DNA from: an uncultured Sphingomonadaceae bacterium
Lineage (GTDB): Bacteria; Pseudomonadota; Alphaproteobacteria; Sphingomonadales; Sphingomonadaceae
Reading direction: 5' to 3'
NCBI GenBank assembly: GCA_937873035.1
Contig: CALMVA010000049.1
Span: 1 to 46,652 of the forward strand
Length of the DNA: 46,652 bases
The stretch's first letter is position 1. Every line of letters begins with the position of its first letter. Shown one piece after another: positions 34,186-42,960 of the stretch. A program made the translations under genes and the position numbers. The notes under the pieces were generated by a model. It did not search any database and was not told the DNA's origin. It was given only the letters and a program-made list of their open reading frames with translations.

Positions 34186-34394
34186 GCCCGTCTTGCTCCC
34201 CTGTTACAGCCGAACGGCTGCAACCGTCACGTGCGTTCCTCGTGCATAACAGAACCTGCGCTGCTGCCAATGCGAAGGCCGATTTTCTTGCAGGCGTATG
34301 GCGGCAAAACGTCCGCTGGCAACTCGCCGAAAACGGGGCGCGACAGACGACGCTGCTGGTCGCTCGTCTTGTAAATTAGGCGGTGCAAGCCCGG

Positions 34395-35021
34395 TCAGCG
34401 GCCAATCGGCACGATGGTGGTCGCCAGCCGCTCCACCTCGTCACGGTCGTGGCTGACATAGAGGATCGGCAATTTCAGATCATCGCGCAGCCGCTCAATC
34501 ACCGTCATAATTTCATCACGCCGTGCCGGGTCGAGCGAAGCCAGCGGCTCGTCCAGCAAAAGGAAGCGGGGGGCTGACAGCAAGGCGCGCCCAATCGCCA
34601 CGCGCTGCGCCTCGCCGCCAGAAAGCGTGCGGGGCCAACGATCCAGCAAATGCGCGATTCCCAGAAAACGCGTCGCTTCGTCCAGGTTCATCCAGCGGTC
34701 TACGGGGGCCGCGAGCGCCCAACCGTAGAGCAGGTTGTCTCTCACACGCAGGTGGGGAAACAGTCGGCTATCCTGAAAGACATAGCCCGCGCGGCGCTGG
34801 CGGGCGGGGATGTCTATCTTCTTCTCGTTGTCAAACAGCACCTTGCCGCCCACCATGATGCGGCCTGCGTCCGGGCGGAGCAGACCGGCAACCATATTCT
34901 GCACCGAGGTTTTGCCGGCACCCGATGGGCCGAGCAACGCAGTCAGCCCGCCTTCGCTTGAAAAGCTGGCCGTGATATGCCGGTCGCCAAGCTGGCGTTC
35001 AACGCGAACGTCAAAGGACAT
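34395..35021 (-). CDS. modC: Molybdate ABC transporter ATPase, short form
   Basis: This protein has 208 residues from MSFDVRVERQ. Walker A GPSGAGKT is at 31-38. The Q-loop region is VFQDSRLFPHL, the signature is LSGGEAQR, Walker B is LLLDEP, and the switch His is in YVSHDRDE. Escherichia coli ModC has about 352 residues with a C-terminal molybdate-binding TOBE/Mop domain. That domain is absent here, so regulation by bound molybdate is lost. It overlaps modB by 11 bases. It powers import of molybdate (or tungstate) with ModA and ModB. Confidence 0.87.
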   Translation of the reverse strand: MSFDVRVERQLGDRHITASFSSEGGLTALLGPSGAGKTSVQNMVAGLLRPDAGRIMVGGKVLFDNEKKIDIPARQRRAGYVFQDSRLFPHLRVRDNLLYGWALAAPVDRWMNLDEATRFLGIAHLLDRWPRTLSGGEAQRVAIGRALLSAPRFLLLDEPLASLDPARRDEIMTVIERLRDDLKLPILYVSHDRDEVERLATTIVPIGR

Positions 35022-35715
35022 GGCCAGCCCTTCCATGTCCAGCACGGCGCACGAGCACCTCAGAGGCCACAAGCGCCGCAAGCGAGAGCGCGACCGCGAT
35101 GAGTGACAGGCGCGCGACATCCGCCTCGCTGCCGGGCATCTGCAAGGCGCTGTAGATGGCGATGGGCAGCGTCCGCGTTTCTCCGGGAATATTCGACACA
35201 AAAGTGATGGTCGCGCCAAATTCACCAAGCGAGCGCGCAAAGCCAAGCACCATACCTGCCAAAAGACCGGGGAGCGCGAGGGGCAGTGTGATGGTTGAGA
35301 ATATTCGCGCGCGGGAGGCACCAAGTGTTTCCGCCGCCTGTTCTAACCGTTGGTCAACCGCTTCTATGGAAAGCCGCATCGCCCGCACCATAAGAGGCAA
35401 AGCCATGATCGCGGCGGCAAGCGCCGCTCCTGTCCACCGAAACATGAAGGTGATACCCAGCGTTTCAGAAAACCAGCGCCCGGCAGGACCAGTATTGCCA
35501 AAGGCGAGTAGCAGCAGCCATCCGGTTACAACGGGTGGCAGCACCAGTGGGAGGTGGACAAGCGCATCGACGAGAATTCGGCCCGGAAAGCGTCTGCGCG
35601 CCAGCAGCCACGCAAGGCCAAAAGCGATCGGCAGACTCCCGGCAACCGCGACGCCGCTGACTTTGAGCGACAGGGCGATGACCTCCCATTCTTCAGGTGT
35701 AATTGCCAATGCCAA
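35011..35715 (-). CDS. modB: Molybdate ABC transporter permease
   Basis: This is a 234-residue inner-membrane permease with five to six TM helices. PLVLPPVVTGWLLLLAFG is characteristic of ModB, and the EAA loop that docks ModC reads EQAAETLGASRARIFSTITLP. The probable start is TTG at 35715, five bases from modA; another TTG two codons later is possible. It forms the channel of the ModABC importer. Confidence 0.9.
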   Translation of the reverse strand: MALAITPEEWEVIALSLKVSGVAVAGSLPIAFGLAWLLARRRFPGRILVDALVHLPLVLPPVVTGWLLLLAFGNTGPAGRWFSETLGITFMFRWTGAALAAAIMALPLMVRAMRLSIEAVDQRLEQAAETLGASRARIFSTITLPLALPGLLAGMVLGFARSLGEFGATITFVSNIPGETRTLPIAIYSALQMPGSEADVARLSLIAVALSLAALVASEVLVRRAGHGRAGHVL

Positions 35716-35720
35716 ACGCC

Positions 35721-36494
35721 TTATCGCGTCGAAAAGCCGCGTCGCGCAAAGATCGCCTTGCCCTCGCGCGATAGAAGGAAGCGGCGAAAGGCGTCTGCCT
35801 CCGGGTTGGTGGCGCTTTTAAGCAGCGCAATCGGGTAGGTGATCGGCGGATGGCTTTTGGCAGGGAAAGCTCCAACCACACGGACGCGGGGCGATGCGCG
35901 GGCGTCGGTTGCATAGACGATGCCCAAGGGAGTTTCGCCGCGCTCGACAAGAGCGAGAGCTGCACGCACATTTTCCGCGCGCGCGAGCTTGCCTTCAACC
36001 AAGGACCAGACGCGCAGGTGCATAAGGGCTGCCTTGCCGTATTTTCCAGCGGGAACGCTGTCTGGATCGGCCATTGCAAGCCGTCCATTGCCGAGCGCGC
36101 GCGCAAGCGGAAAGGCGGGCCGGATGGTCATTTGCACCTTGCTCGCGGCAGGCGCGATCAGCACAAGGCGGTTAGAGAGGAGCAGCGCGCGACTTTGCGG
36201 GCGCACCAGCCCCTTGCCAGCAACATAATCCATCCATTCGTTGTCAGCCGAAATGAACAAATCGGCGCGCGCACCCATTTCTATCTGCCGCGCGAGCGCG
36301 GATGATCCTGCAAATGAAACGACAGGGCGTGGATGCCGCTTTCCAGTCCACGCATTGGCGGCATCCGTCATCGCTTCCTGAAGGCTCGCGGCGGCAAGCA
36401 CGAGCGGACCGCTTTGTTGCGCGTATGTCGTGGATGGCACAAGGCACGCGGCGAGCAGCAGCAAGTGCAATTTACGGAGCAGCGACACAAACAT
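35721..36494 (-). CDS. modA: Molybdate-binding periplasmic protein
   Basis: This is a 257-residue substrate-binding protein. The signal peptide is residues 1-25, ending TYA. The mature domain begins LVLAAASLQEAM, and FAGSSALARQIEMGARADLFISAD carries the oxyanion-binding serine region. PDSVPAGKYGKAAL and the late GIVYATDA are diagnostic for ModA. It binds molybdate or tungstate in the periplasm and delivers it to ModB. It is the first gene of modABC, behind a candidate ModE-type palindrome. Confidence 0.92.
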   Translation of the reverse strand: MFVSLLRKLHLLLLAACLVPSTTYAQQSGPLVLAAASLQEAMTDAANAWTGKRHPRPVVSFAGSSALARQIEMGARADLFISADNEWMDYVAGKGLVRPQSRALLLSNRLVLIAPAASKVQMTIRPAFPLARALGNGRLAMADPDSVPAGKYGKAALMHLRVWSLVEGKLARAENVRAALALVERGETPLGIVYATDARASPRVRVVGAFPAKSHPPITYPIALLKSATNPEADAFRRFLLSREGKAIFARRGFSTR

Positions 36495-36506
36495 TCATCC
36501 CGAATA

Positions 36507-36528
36507 GCTATGTTGCGTAATATATAGC
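36507..36528. promoter_or_regulatory. Candidate ModE-type operator upstream of modA
   Basis: GCTAT at 36507-36511 and ATAGC at 36524-36528 form an inverted repeat around a TA-rich 12-base spacer, 13 bases before the modA ATG. The TATATA-containing half resembles the E. coli ModE consensus. The ModE-like gene is immediately upstream. Confidence 0.5.
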
Positions 36529-36555
36529 GGCACAGCACAGCAGCAACCGGAAAAC

Positions 36556-36942
36556 TCACCCTTTCTGGCTGGCTCTTGGGCGGCTGCGCAAGGATTGCGT
36601 CAGTTTTGCATGATCGGGCCTTGACGCTGTGCCGCCCACATTTTCCTGCACGGCGCGATATTGGCTCAGAACCATATCGCCAAAGTCGGTCAATCGCGCA
36701 CCCCCACCATGCGCGACGCCCGGTGCCGTTGCGACCAACGGCTCGCTCCAGCAGCGGTTCATTGTGTCAACCAGAAGCCAGGCACGCCGGTAGCTCATGC
36801 CCATGGCCCGACCTGCGGCAGAGATCGAACCATGTGCTTTGATCGCATCGAGCAAGTCCGCCTTGCCCGGCCCCATGGCGATTTCATCGCCGCAATAAAG
36901 GCGGATACTAATCTTGAAGGGCGAGGGGCTTGTCATACCCAT
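36556..36942 (-). CDS. ModE N-terminal-domain winged-helix regulator
   Basis: This protein has 128 residues if started at 36942; an ATG two codons later is equally possible and neither has a clear RBS. The LysR-like ModE DNA-binding domain is plain: GPGKADLLDAIKAHGSISAAG, then MGMSYRRAWLLVDTMN, and GGGARLTDFGDMVLSQYR. The C-terminal Mop/TOBE molybdate-sensing domains of E. coli ModE (262 residues) are missing. Such short forms are common in alphaproteobacteria. It lies upstream of modA in the same direction and probably represses modABC. How it senses molybdate is unclear. Confidence 0.85.
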   Translation of the reverse strand: MGMTSPSPFKISIRLYCGDEIAMGPGKADLLDAIKAHGSISAAGRAMGMSYRRAWLLVDTMNRCWSEPLVATAPGVAHGGGARLTDFGDMVLSQYRAVQENVGGTASRPDHAKLTQSLRSRPRASQKG

Positions 36943-36968
36943 AAAGCTAAACGGCTCGGCGGCCCTGA

Positions 36969-37008
36969 GCAACGCTCCATTCAAAGCGGTCGCAACGCTC
37001 CATTCAAA
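36969..37008. repeat. 17-bp direct repeat at the receptor 3' end
   Basis: GCAACGCTCCATTCAAA occurs at 36969-36985 and 36992-37008 with a 23-base period. The second copy contains the last codon and stop of the TonB receptor gene, and the first lies in the gap before the ModE-like gene. It looks like a small tandem duplication. It could also be a protein-binding pair. Confidence 0.7.
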
Positions 37009-39454
37009 ATCGAAGCCGCGCGCCAACCTCCATCGAGCGCGGAGCGCCCGGCGCATAAAAGGTGGATGAAACAAGCGGAAACCCACCGCCGATGGTGGAG
37101 CCAGAGAAGGGGCGGGATACGAAATTGCCCTTAGCATCGAACGCCGCCGGACCGAGCTGTGCGGCGGTGGCATAGCGGCTGTCGAGCAAATTCCTGACTG
37201 TGGCAAACATTGTCAGGCTGGCTACAGGCCGAAGCTCCACGCCAAGATTGAAGGTTGCATAAGCTTCTGTTTTGCCTGCACCAAGGAAATGCACGCCATC
37301 AGGCTGGTGGCGATTATTCTCGTTCCCACGCGCATAGACGCCGGATGCCGCGATCATATCAAGATTGAGATTGATCTGGCGATGCGGACGCCAGTCGATG
37401 CGGGTCTTGACGAGGTGACGCGGGATGAGCGGAATGTGATCGCCGGGTTCAATCTCAATGCCGCCCTCAAAACCGGGCGCGTCTGCATCGTTGCTTGAAT
37501 TGGCCGACCCGCCGACTGTTTCGGGTGAGCGATAGGTCGCGTCAAGCAGGGTGTAGCTTGCAGATACAGAAACCGTGCCGAGCGCGGCGGTTCCTTCAAT
37601 TTCAATGCCTTGCCTGCGGGTCTTTCCGAAATTGCGAAAATATCCAAAGCCCGAAACATCATCGCTGACAAACAGAATATCGTTGCTGGCGTCGGTGTGA
37701 AAGAGGCTGCCGACCAGCGTCCATTGCGCGCCCTGCACTGCCGCGCGCGCCTCAATCGTCCGCGCGAGGACCTGCCGTAGCGGGGGGTCGCCGGCCAGAG
37801 CATTGGGCAGGCGACACGGACTTTCCGGGTCGGAGCAGCCAAGCTCGATCGCTGAAGGCGCGCGGGATGCCTGCGACCACGACAGTGCTAATCTGACGCT
37901 TTGTGTCGCCTGCCAATTGATCGCAGCAGATGGATTGAAACGCGCATAGACCGGCTCGCTATCGAGCGACCCTGTGCCGCCACCGGGCGTAATCCGATCT
38001 CGATTGCGGATGGCGGTGCGATCATAGCGCCCGCCAAGGTCAAGCCGAAGTCTTTGCGAAAGCTGCGCGCTTTCGAGCGCATAAAGGCCAAGGCTCGTGG
38101 TGTGGCTGCTGAGATCGACCCGCGCGTCAAATGCATCCTCGGAGTTCTGCGAGCCATCGGCAAAAGCGCCAAGGCCATCGACGGGCGCCACTGTGTGATC
38201 CGGCAGAAGGTAGCCGAACTGCGTGCTCTGGGAAAAATTGGCGCGGCCATTCACATAAGCAAGGCCAAGTGTCAGGCTCTGCTCGATCCTCGCAATCGGC
38301 AGTTGTACCTGCAACTCTCCGCCAAAACCCCATTCGTTTTGGGTGGTCAGCGATCTGTTTGCCAAACCGTTGCATTTTTCGTTGGACTCATCATTGAGCA
38401 GCACGTTGGCGATGCATCGCCATTTGGGGAAGGGCGTGTTGGCCTGCGTTTCGCCGACAATTGGAAAGCCCGTGAAACCCGCAGCGGTTAGCGCATCCAT
38501 TTCATCTGCATTGGGCTGGTAAAGATTTTGGCCCAGTGCTTCATCGTTGACATCGCCATTATAGGTGGACGTGCGTGTGCGTCGCCAAAAGGCGTTGCCG
38601 CTAAAGTTTACAGCGTCAGAAAGGGCATGACTGCCCGCAAGGGAGAGAAGCCCGGCGCGCGTTCTGGTGGTGTCTGGCGCCGTGTAGATACTTGATCGGT
38701 CAGCAACGAGCAGACGACCTTCCTGAAGGCCATTGCCGTTAAGGTTTGTATTGGCAAATAGCCCGGAAAGCGTGATGCCGTTCTGCGCATCGCTCCACCC
38801 CAGCTTGGCGAAGGCGCGTGTTGCGCGTGACGGTGAAAGATTGCGCCACCCATCCTCGCGGAAATGATCTGCCGTCGCAAACCAATCGAGCCCGTTTTCG
38901 GTATGGCCGCCCCATTGTGCATTGGCAGTGGTGCGGTTGAACGCGCCATAGCTTGTTTCAATGCCCAAGCCGGTATCACTCTTGCCCGTCTTTGTCCGCA
39001 CCGCGAGCGCACCGCCCAGCGAGTTGCGGCCGAACTGCGGGGCTGAGCCGGACACAAGGTCAACCCGCGCAATCGCTGAACTGGGGATCAAGTCCCAATT
39101 GACGACATCGGCAAAGGGCTGGTTGATCCGCACCCCATCCAGATAGACTGACAGGCCCTGCGGTGTGCCCAGCAGCGGCGATGCGGTGAAGCCGCGATAG
39201 TTGATGTCGCTTTGGAGCGGGTTGCCCTGTATCTCGTTGATGCTGATGCCCGGTGCTGTGCGAACGAGCTGATCGGCAAGACTGATCCCACGCAAGGTAT
39301 TGATCGCCGCGCTGTCGGCAAGTTTTGCGCCTGCACCGCCAAGCGGGCTGGCCGTCACCACAATCTCGCTTTGGGCGCTTTCTTCCGCATAAGCGGCAGG
39401 TGGCAGCGCGCCAAGAGCAACCGAGCCAAGCAGAATTGACCGTAGCGAAATCAC
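37004..39454 (-). CDS. TonB-dependent receptor linked to the molybdate operon
   Basis: This protein has 816 residues from the GTG at 39454, with GAGAGG eight bases upstream. The signal peptide ends AYA. The plug has EIVVTASPLGGAG as TonB box region, YRGFTASPLLGTPQGLSVYLDG and GSAPQFGRNSLGGALAV. The barrel ends in ARLRF with the terminal Phe. It stands between a two-component system (upstream) and modE-modABC (downstream), all on one strand. The usual ligands are siderophores, metals or sugars. The neighbours suggest uptake of a molybdenum or tungsten complex, or of a signal sensed by the kinase; this is inferred. Confidence 0.86.
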   Translation of the reverse strand: MISLRSILLGSVALGALPPAAYAEESAQSEIVVTASPLGGAGAKLADSAAINTLRGISLADQLVRTAPGISINEIQGNPLQSDINYRGFTASPLLGTPQGLSVYLDGVRINQPFADVVNWDLIPSSAIARVDLVSGSAPQFGRNSLGGALAVRTKTGKSDTGLGIETSYGAFNRTTANAQWGGHTENGLDWFATADHFREDGWRNLSPSRATRAFAKLGWSDAQNGITLSGLFANTNLNGNGLQEGRLLVADRSSIYTAPDTTRTRAGLLSLAGSHALSDAVNFSGNAFWRRTRTSTYNGDVNDEALGQNLYQPNADEMDALTAAGFTGFPIVGETQANTPFPKWRCIANVLLNDESNEKCNGLANRSLTTQNEWGFGGELQVQLPIARIEQSLTLGLAYVNGRANFSQSTQFGYLLPDHTVAPVDGLGAFADGSQNSEDAFDARVDLSSHTTSLGLYALESAQLSQRLRLDLGGRYDRTAIRNRDRITPGGGTGSLDSEPVYARFNPSAAINWQATQSVRLALSWSQASRAPSAIELGCSDPESPCRLPNALAGDPPLRQVLARTIEARAAVQGAQWTLVGSLFHTDASNDILFVSDDVSGFGYFRNFGKTRRQGIEIEGTAALGTVSVSASYTLLDATYRSPETVGGSANSSNDADAPGFEGGIEIEPGDHIPLIPRHLVKTRIDWRPHRQINLNLDMIAASGVYARGNENNRHQPDGVHFLGAGKTEAYATFNLGVELRPVASLTMFATVRNLLDSRYATAAQLGPAAFDAKGNFVSRPFSGSTIGGGFPLVSSTFYAPGAPRSMEVGARLRF

Positions 39455-39525
39455 CAGAAAACCTCTCTCAACCACTGTTGGAAGGGCGCTTAGCAAGCAA
39501 TTATCCAGTGGTCCTGAGAGCAGCG

Positions 39526-40221
39526 TCAGGTTGAAGATGTTTCGCCCGATATTACGCGATGGAGAGCAAAGCCCTGACCGCGATGCGCAACGATCCGCAG
39601 GGATGGCGCGACGGCGCTCAATCGCCGCCGCAACGCGCTGGCGCAGACATCAAGAGCATTGTCCGAAACATCGGCGTCTGCGCCCCAGATGCTTTCAATG
39701 AGTGCAGAACGCGGGGCAACTGCACCGCCCGCACGTGCGAGTGCGAGCAGAAGTGCAAAGCCGCGCGGATCAAGGTCCAGCGGCTCATCGCCCCAACTGG
39801 CTTTGAGGCTTGTCGGATCAAGTCTCAGCTTGTCGAAGCGAACCGGGTCAGGCTTGCGCTCCCTGTCTCGACGCAGCAGCACATCCACGCGCGCGGCAAG
39901 TTCTTCAAAGGCGAAGGGTTTGGGCAGATAATCGTCGGCCCCCGCCGCAAAGCCATCGAGCCGATCATTAAGAGAGCCTCGCGCCGTCAGCATCAAAATC
40001 GGCACGCCGCGCTCTGCCGCCCGCAGGCTGGTGCACAGCTCCAACCCATCCGCATCGGGAAGGCCGAGATCAAGGATCACAAGATTGATACCACCCGCGG
40101 CGACCAGCGCTTCCACATCGCCCGCGCTCCGCTCCCACCGGACACGCACGCCGCGCGCGGCCAGCCCCTGCGAGACGAAGCGGCCGATGCCCACGTCATC
40201 TTCTACCAGCAAGACCGTCAT
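39526..40221 (-). CDS. OmpR/PhoB-type response regulator
   Basis: This protein has 231 residues from MTVLLVEDD. The receiver domain has acidic E7, D8 and D9, phosphoacceptor D51 (ILDLGLPD), T79 and K101 (LPKPF). The C-terminal winged helix of the Trans_reg_C type ends DVCASALRRRL and HRGQGFAL. The ATG overlaps the kinase stop by four bases (ATGA), so this is a cognate pair. The TonB receptor gene starts 71 bases downstream and is the nearest likely target. Confidence 0.9.
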   Translation of the reverse strand: MTVLLVEDDVGIGRFVSQGLAARGVRVRWERSAGDVEALVAAGGINLVILDLGLPDADGLELCTSLRAAERGVPILMLTARGSLNDRLDGFAAGADDYLPKPFAFEELAARVDVLLRRDRERKPDPVRFDKLRLDPTSLKASWGDEPLDLDPRGFALLLALARAGGAVAPRSALIESIWGADADVSDNALDVCASALRRRLSAVAPSLRIVAHRGQGFALHRVISGETSST

Positions 40222-41474
40222 GCGGTGATCCTGATGGGCAGCGTCACCATGATGCAGCACCCACCTTCCTTGCGGGTTGAGGCATGGATTGCGCCTCCAT
40301 GTTGTTCGACCACCCACCGGGCAAGCGCAAGGCCTAGGCCATTGCCGCCGCGCTGGCGGCCATGCTCCGACTGGTAATAGGCGTCAAAGATGCGGGGCAG
40401 ATCATCCGGCATGACGCCCGGACCATTGTCTGTCACAATGATGCGCGCCGCATCGCCACTGGCGGCAAGCGCTATGGTTAGCACGTCACCCATTGGAGAG
40501 AATTTGAGACCGTTGTCGATGATGGTCAGCAGCGCCTGCCGCAACCACCGGGCATCGCCTTCCAAAAATAGAGGCACGCCAGCTTCGTTCAGCTCAATAT
40601 TCACCTCGACCGAGCGAGCGAATGAGGTCGCCTCTTCGATTGCGGCCTTAACAAGCGCCCCAAGCTCAACCTTCTGACGCAGAAGTTGCAGCTTGCCGTC
40701 GTCGGCGCTTGCCAGGCCCAAGAGTTCATCAATGCGATGCCCAAGAAAGGTGGCGCTCGCGTGGATATGTGAGAGTGATTGGCGCAGCGCTTCCACCTGC
40801 GGCGCATGGCCAAGCAAGGCCACTTCCGCCTCACCACGCATAGCTGTGACCGGCGTGCGCAATTCATGGCTTGCCTTGGCAAAGAACAGGCGGCGCGAGC
40901 GATCCACCTCCTCAAGCTGGGCTGTGCGTGCTTGCACCATCGCTTCAAGCGAGCGATTGCGCCGAAGGAGCAACCATGCGACGCCCAGCGCGCACAGCAG
41001 GGCGGAAGCGGCCAGCGCAATCGCGAGCGCGACTGTTTTCGTGTGAAGCCGCTCCAATTCATCGTGAACCGCGTTTACCTCACCCACTTCCTGCCGCGCG
41101 ATGCGCTCGGTCAGGCTGCGAAAGGCGGCGCTACTTGAGGATTTGAACGCAAGACTCTCCAGCCTCCGGGCGTCTTCCGCCTCAAGATGCTGACGCGCAT
41201 CAGCGGGGAGCAAGGCGGTTTCAGCCACGATTAAACCATGATAGCGCTTGAGCGCCTTGCCCAGTTCCGCCGCATCGGGCTGGCCTTGTGCAAGGCTTGC
41301 GATCTGATTGACCACGCCTGCTTGTTGCTCTGCCAGTGCCGCTAACTGATATTGCCGATCTGCCAGGTTGAAGCTGACGACAAACGCAACCACAAGCCCG
41401 CCCAGCGCGAGTGCAAGACCTGCCAGCAAACTCGCAGCAATATGATGCAGGCCAGGTTGCGCGGCGCGCGGCAT
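40218..41474 (-). CDS. Sensor histidine kinase
   Basis: This protein has 418 residues from MPRAAQPGLHH at 41474, one base after the stop of the preceding gene. TM1 is about 12-34, a periplasmic helical sensor domain of about 110 residues follows, and TM2 is about 148-171. The HisKA domain has H203 in KASHELRTP. The ATPase domain has the N-box DNGLKFSP, DNGPGV and GGNGLGLALARW. The helical four-bundle sensor region has no recognisable ligand motif. It phosphorylates the overlapping OmpR-type regulator. The signal is unknown; outer-membrane receptor and molybdate genes downstream suggest metal or envelope sensing. Confidence 0.88.
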   Translation of the reverse strand: MPRAAQPGLHHIAASLLAGLALALGGLVVAFVVSFNLADRQYQLAALAEQQAGVVNQIASLAQGQPDAAELGKALKRYHGLIVAETALLPADARQHLEAEDARRLESLAFKSSSSAAFRSLTERIARQEVGEVNAVHDELERLHTKTVALAIALAASALLCALGVAWLLLRRNRSLEAMVQARTAQLEEVDRSRRLFFAKASHELRTPVTAMRGEAEVALLGHAPQVEALRQSLSHIHASATFLGHRIDELLGLASADDGKLQLLRQKVELGALVKAAIEEATSFARSVEVNIELNEAGVPLFLEGDARWLRQALLTIIDNGLKFSPMGDVLTIALAASGDAARIIVTDNGPGVMPDDLPRIFDAYYQSEHGRQRGGNGLGLALARWVVEQHGGAIHASTRKEGGCCIMVTLPIRITA

Positions 41475-41475
41475 C

Positions 41476-42579
41476 TTACCCCATCGATCCGGTATCGAAA
41501 AAGCGTTCGATTGCGGCTTCATGGGGCGCAAGGTTGAGGCCCTGCCGCGCGATCCACGCATCGTCAAAATAGGAAGAGCGATACCGCTCACCACTGTCGC
41601 ACAGGATGGAGACGATTGATCCGGCCTTGCCATCACGTGCCATTTCGCTCGCGATGAGTGCACAGGCCCAGATGTTGGTGCCGGTTGATCCGCCACATAA
41701 TTTGCCAAGCCTGCGTGAAACAGCGCGGGCAGCCGCGATCGATTGGGAATCGCTCACCACGATCATCCGATCGACCACGCCGGGCATGAAGCTCGGCTCC
41801 ACCCGCGGGCGGCCGATTCCCTCAATCAGGCTGCTGGGGTCTTGCGCCTGCGTGACTGCGGGGTCATGCCAGTGTCGGTGAAACACCGATGCGTCTGGGT
41901 CTGCAACGCAGAGGCGCGTTGCATGGCGATGGTAGCGCGCGAACCTGCCGATTGTGGCCGATGTGCCGCCCGTGCCTGCACCGCACACGATCCAGCTGGG
42001 CACGGCGTGCGGTTCCCGCGCCATTTGTGTGTAGATGGATTCGGCAATGTTGTTGTTCCCGCGCCAGTCGGTCGCGCGTTCGGCATAGGTGAATTGGTCC
42101 ATATAATGGCCGCCGCTCTGGCGCGCGAGATCTTCTGCCACCGCGTAGAGCGTGCGCACGTCCTGCACCGGGTGCGGCGTGCCGCCAAGCGCCTCGATCG
42201 CGCCCAATTTTTCAGGTGCGGTGCTGGCAGGGACGACCGCGATGAACGGCAGCCCCAACATCCGCGCGAAATAGGCTTCTGAAACCGCAGTCGAACCACT
42301 CGATGCTTCCACAACAGGGCGCCTCGCGCGCAGCCAGCCATTGCTCAGTGCATAAAGAAACAGCGAGCGCGCAAGCCGGTGCTTGAGGCTCCCTGTGGGG
42401 TGACTCGATTCATCCTTCAGATAAAGGCCAATATCGGGCAGTGCGGGGATGGCGACGGGCAACAGATGTGTGTCTGCAGAGCGATTAAAATCGGCCTCGA
42501 TCCGCCCGATAGCCCAATGAACCCACTCCCGGTCGGGCTTTGCCACTTCAAGTTCCCCAACCCGTCGAGACAATGTCAT
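41476..42579 (-). CDS. cds1: PLP-dependent L-cysteine desulfhydrase (Cds1-like)
   Basis: This is a 367-residue fold-type II PLP enzyme from the ATG at 42579; a GTG at 42597 would add six residues. The pyridoxal lysine lies in TGSLKHRLA. The phosphate region [15 protein letters not shown] follows, then [20 protein letters not shown] and [13 protein letters not shown]. The opening [14 protein letters not shown] and these blocks match mycobacterial Cds1, which degrades cysteine to pyruvate, ammonia and sulfide, rather than CysK. It is one base from the kinase gene, so the two-component system is probably transcribed with it. Control of sulfide release by that system is only a suggestion. Confidence 0.78.
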   Translation of the reverse strand: MTLSRRVGELEVAKPDREWVHWAIGRIEADFNRSADTHLLPVAIPALPDIGLYLKDESSHPTGSLKHRLARSLFLYALSNGWLRARRPVVEASSGSTAVSEAYFARMLGLPFIAVVPASTAPEKLGAIEALGGTPHPVQDVRTLYAVAEDLARQSGGHYMDQFTYAERATDWRGNNNIAESIYTQMAREPHAVPSWIVCGAGTGGTSATIGRFARYHRHATRLCVADPDASVFHRHWHDPAVTQAQDPSSLIEGIGRPRVEPSFMPGVVDRMIVVSDSQSIAAARAVSRRLGKLCGGSTGTNIWACALIASEMARDGKAGSIVSILCDSGERYRSSYFDDAWIARQGLNLAPHEAAIERFFDTGSMG

Positions 42580-42901
42580 TGCGCCAAATGCTCCCACTCA
42601 ATTATGGCCGCTTCCTTCATCGGCGGCCCACGCTGTGCCGCTTGCTCTTAGTGTGGAAAAACGGTGGATGCACCCCTTTAGAGGCTGCGCCGGCGCTCGC
42701 TGATGGTGTGCCCGCGTGCTTGGTATGGGCGTTGCCAAGCCAGGAAGCCGACACGCCTTTGGCCGCGCCCAGTATTTTCGATTGGCTGCATCGGAGAGAA
42801 GTTGTCTAGCTTGGAAGCCCAATCAGCTGTTTCTAGGATAGCCAAAAAACACGCCAGAGGCGCATATGGCTGAGGAGAATGCTTGAATTTCTGGAGAAAA
42901 A
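42580..42901. other. Non-coding stretch before the tRNA fragment
   Basis: About 320 bases lie between the cysteine desulfhydrase start and the integration junction. I see no convincing gene, RNA or strong hairpin. It must hold the promoter for the minus-strand desulfhydrase/two-component unit. Confidence 0.6.
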
Positions 42902-42947
42902 TGGTGGACGCACTAGGGCTCGAACCTAGGACCCGCTGATTAAGAGT
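42902..42947 (-). tRNA. 3' fragment of tRNA-Lys(CTT), attachment-site remnant
   Basis: Read on the minus strand, this is the second half of a lysine tRNA: anticodon loop CTCTTAA (anticodon CTT), 3' anticodon stem TCAGC, variable loop GGGTC, T-arm CTAGG-TTCGAGC-CCTAG, acceptor strand TGCGTCC, discriminator A and encoded CCA. The 5' half is missing: the base next to the loop departs from the expected stem (CAAA instead of CTGA). This is a displaced tRNA 3' end, the usual footprint of a tyrosine-recombinase element inserted at the anticodon loop. It is not a functional tRNA. Confidence 0.82.
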
Positions 42948-42960
42948 TTGGCAAGCACAA

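Noticed and set aside
37289..38491. Plus-strand open frames opposite the second TonB receptor
   Set aside because: The receptor's plug and barrel motifs run continuously through this region; the opposite frames have no RBS or recognisable motifs.
42902..42947. Functional tRNA gene
   Set aside because: The D-arm, 5' acceptor strand and 5' anticodon stem are missing, so it cannot fold into a tRNA.
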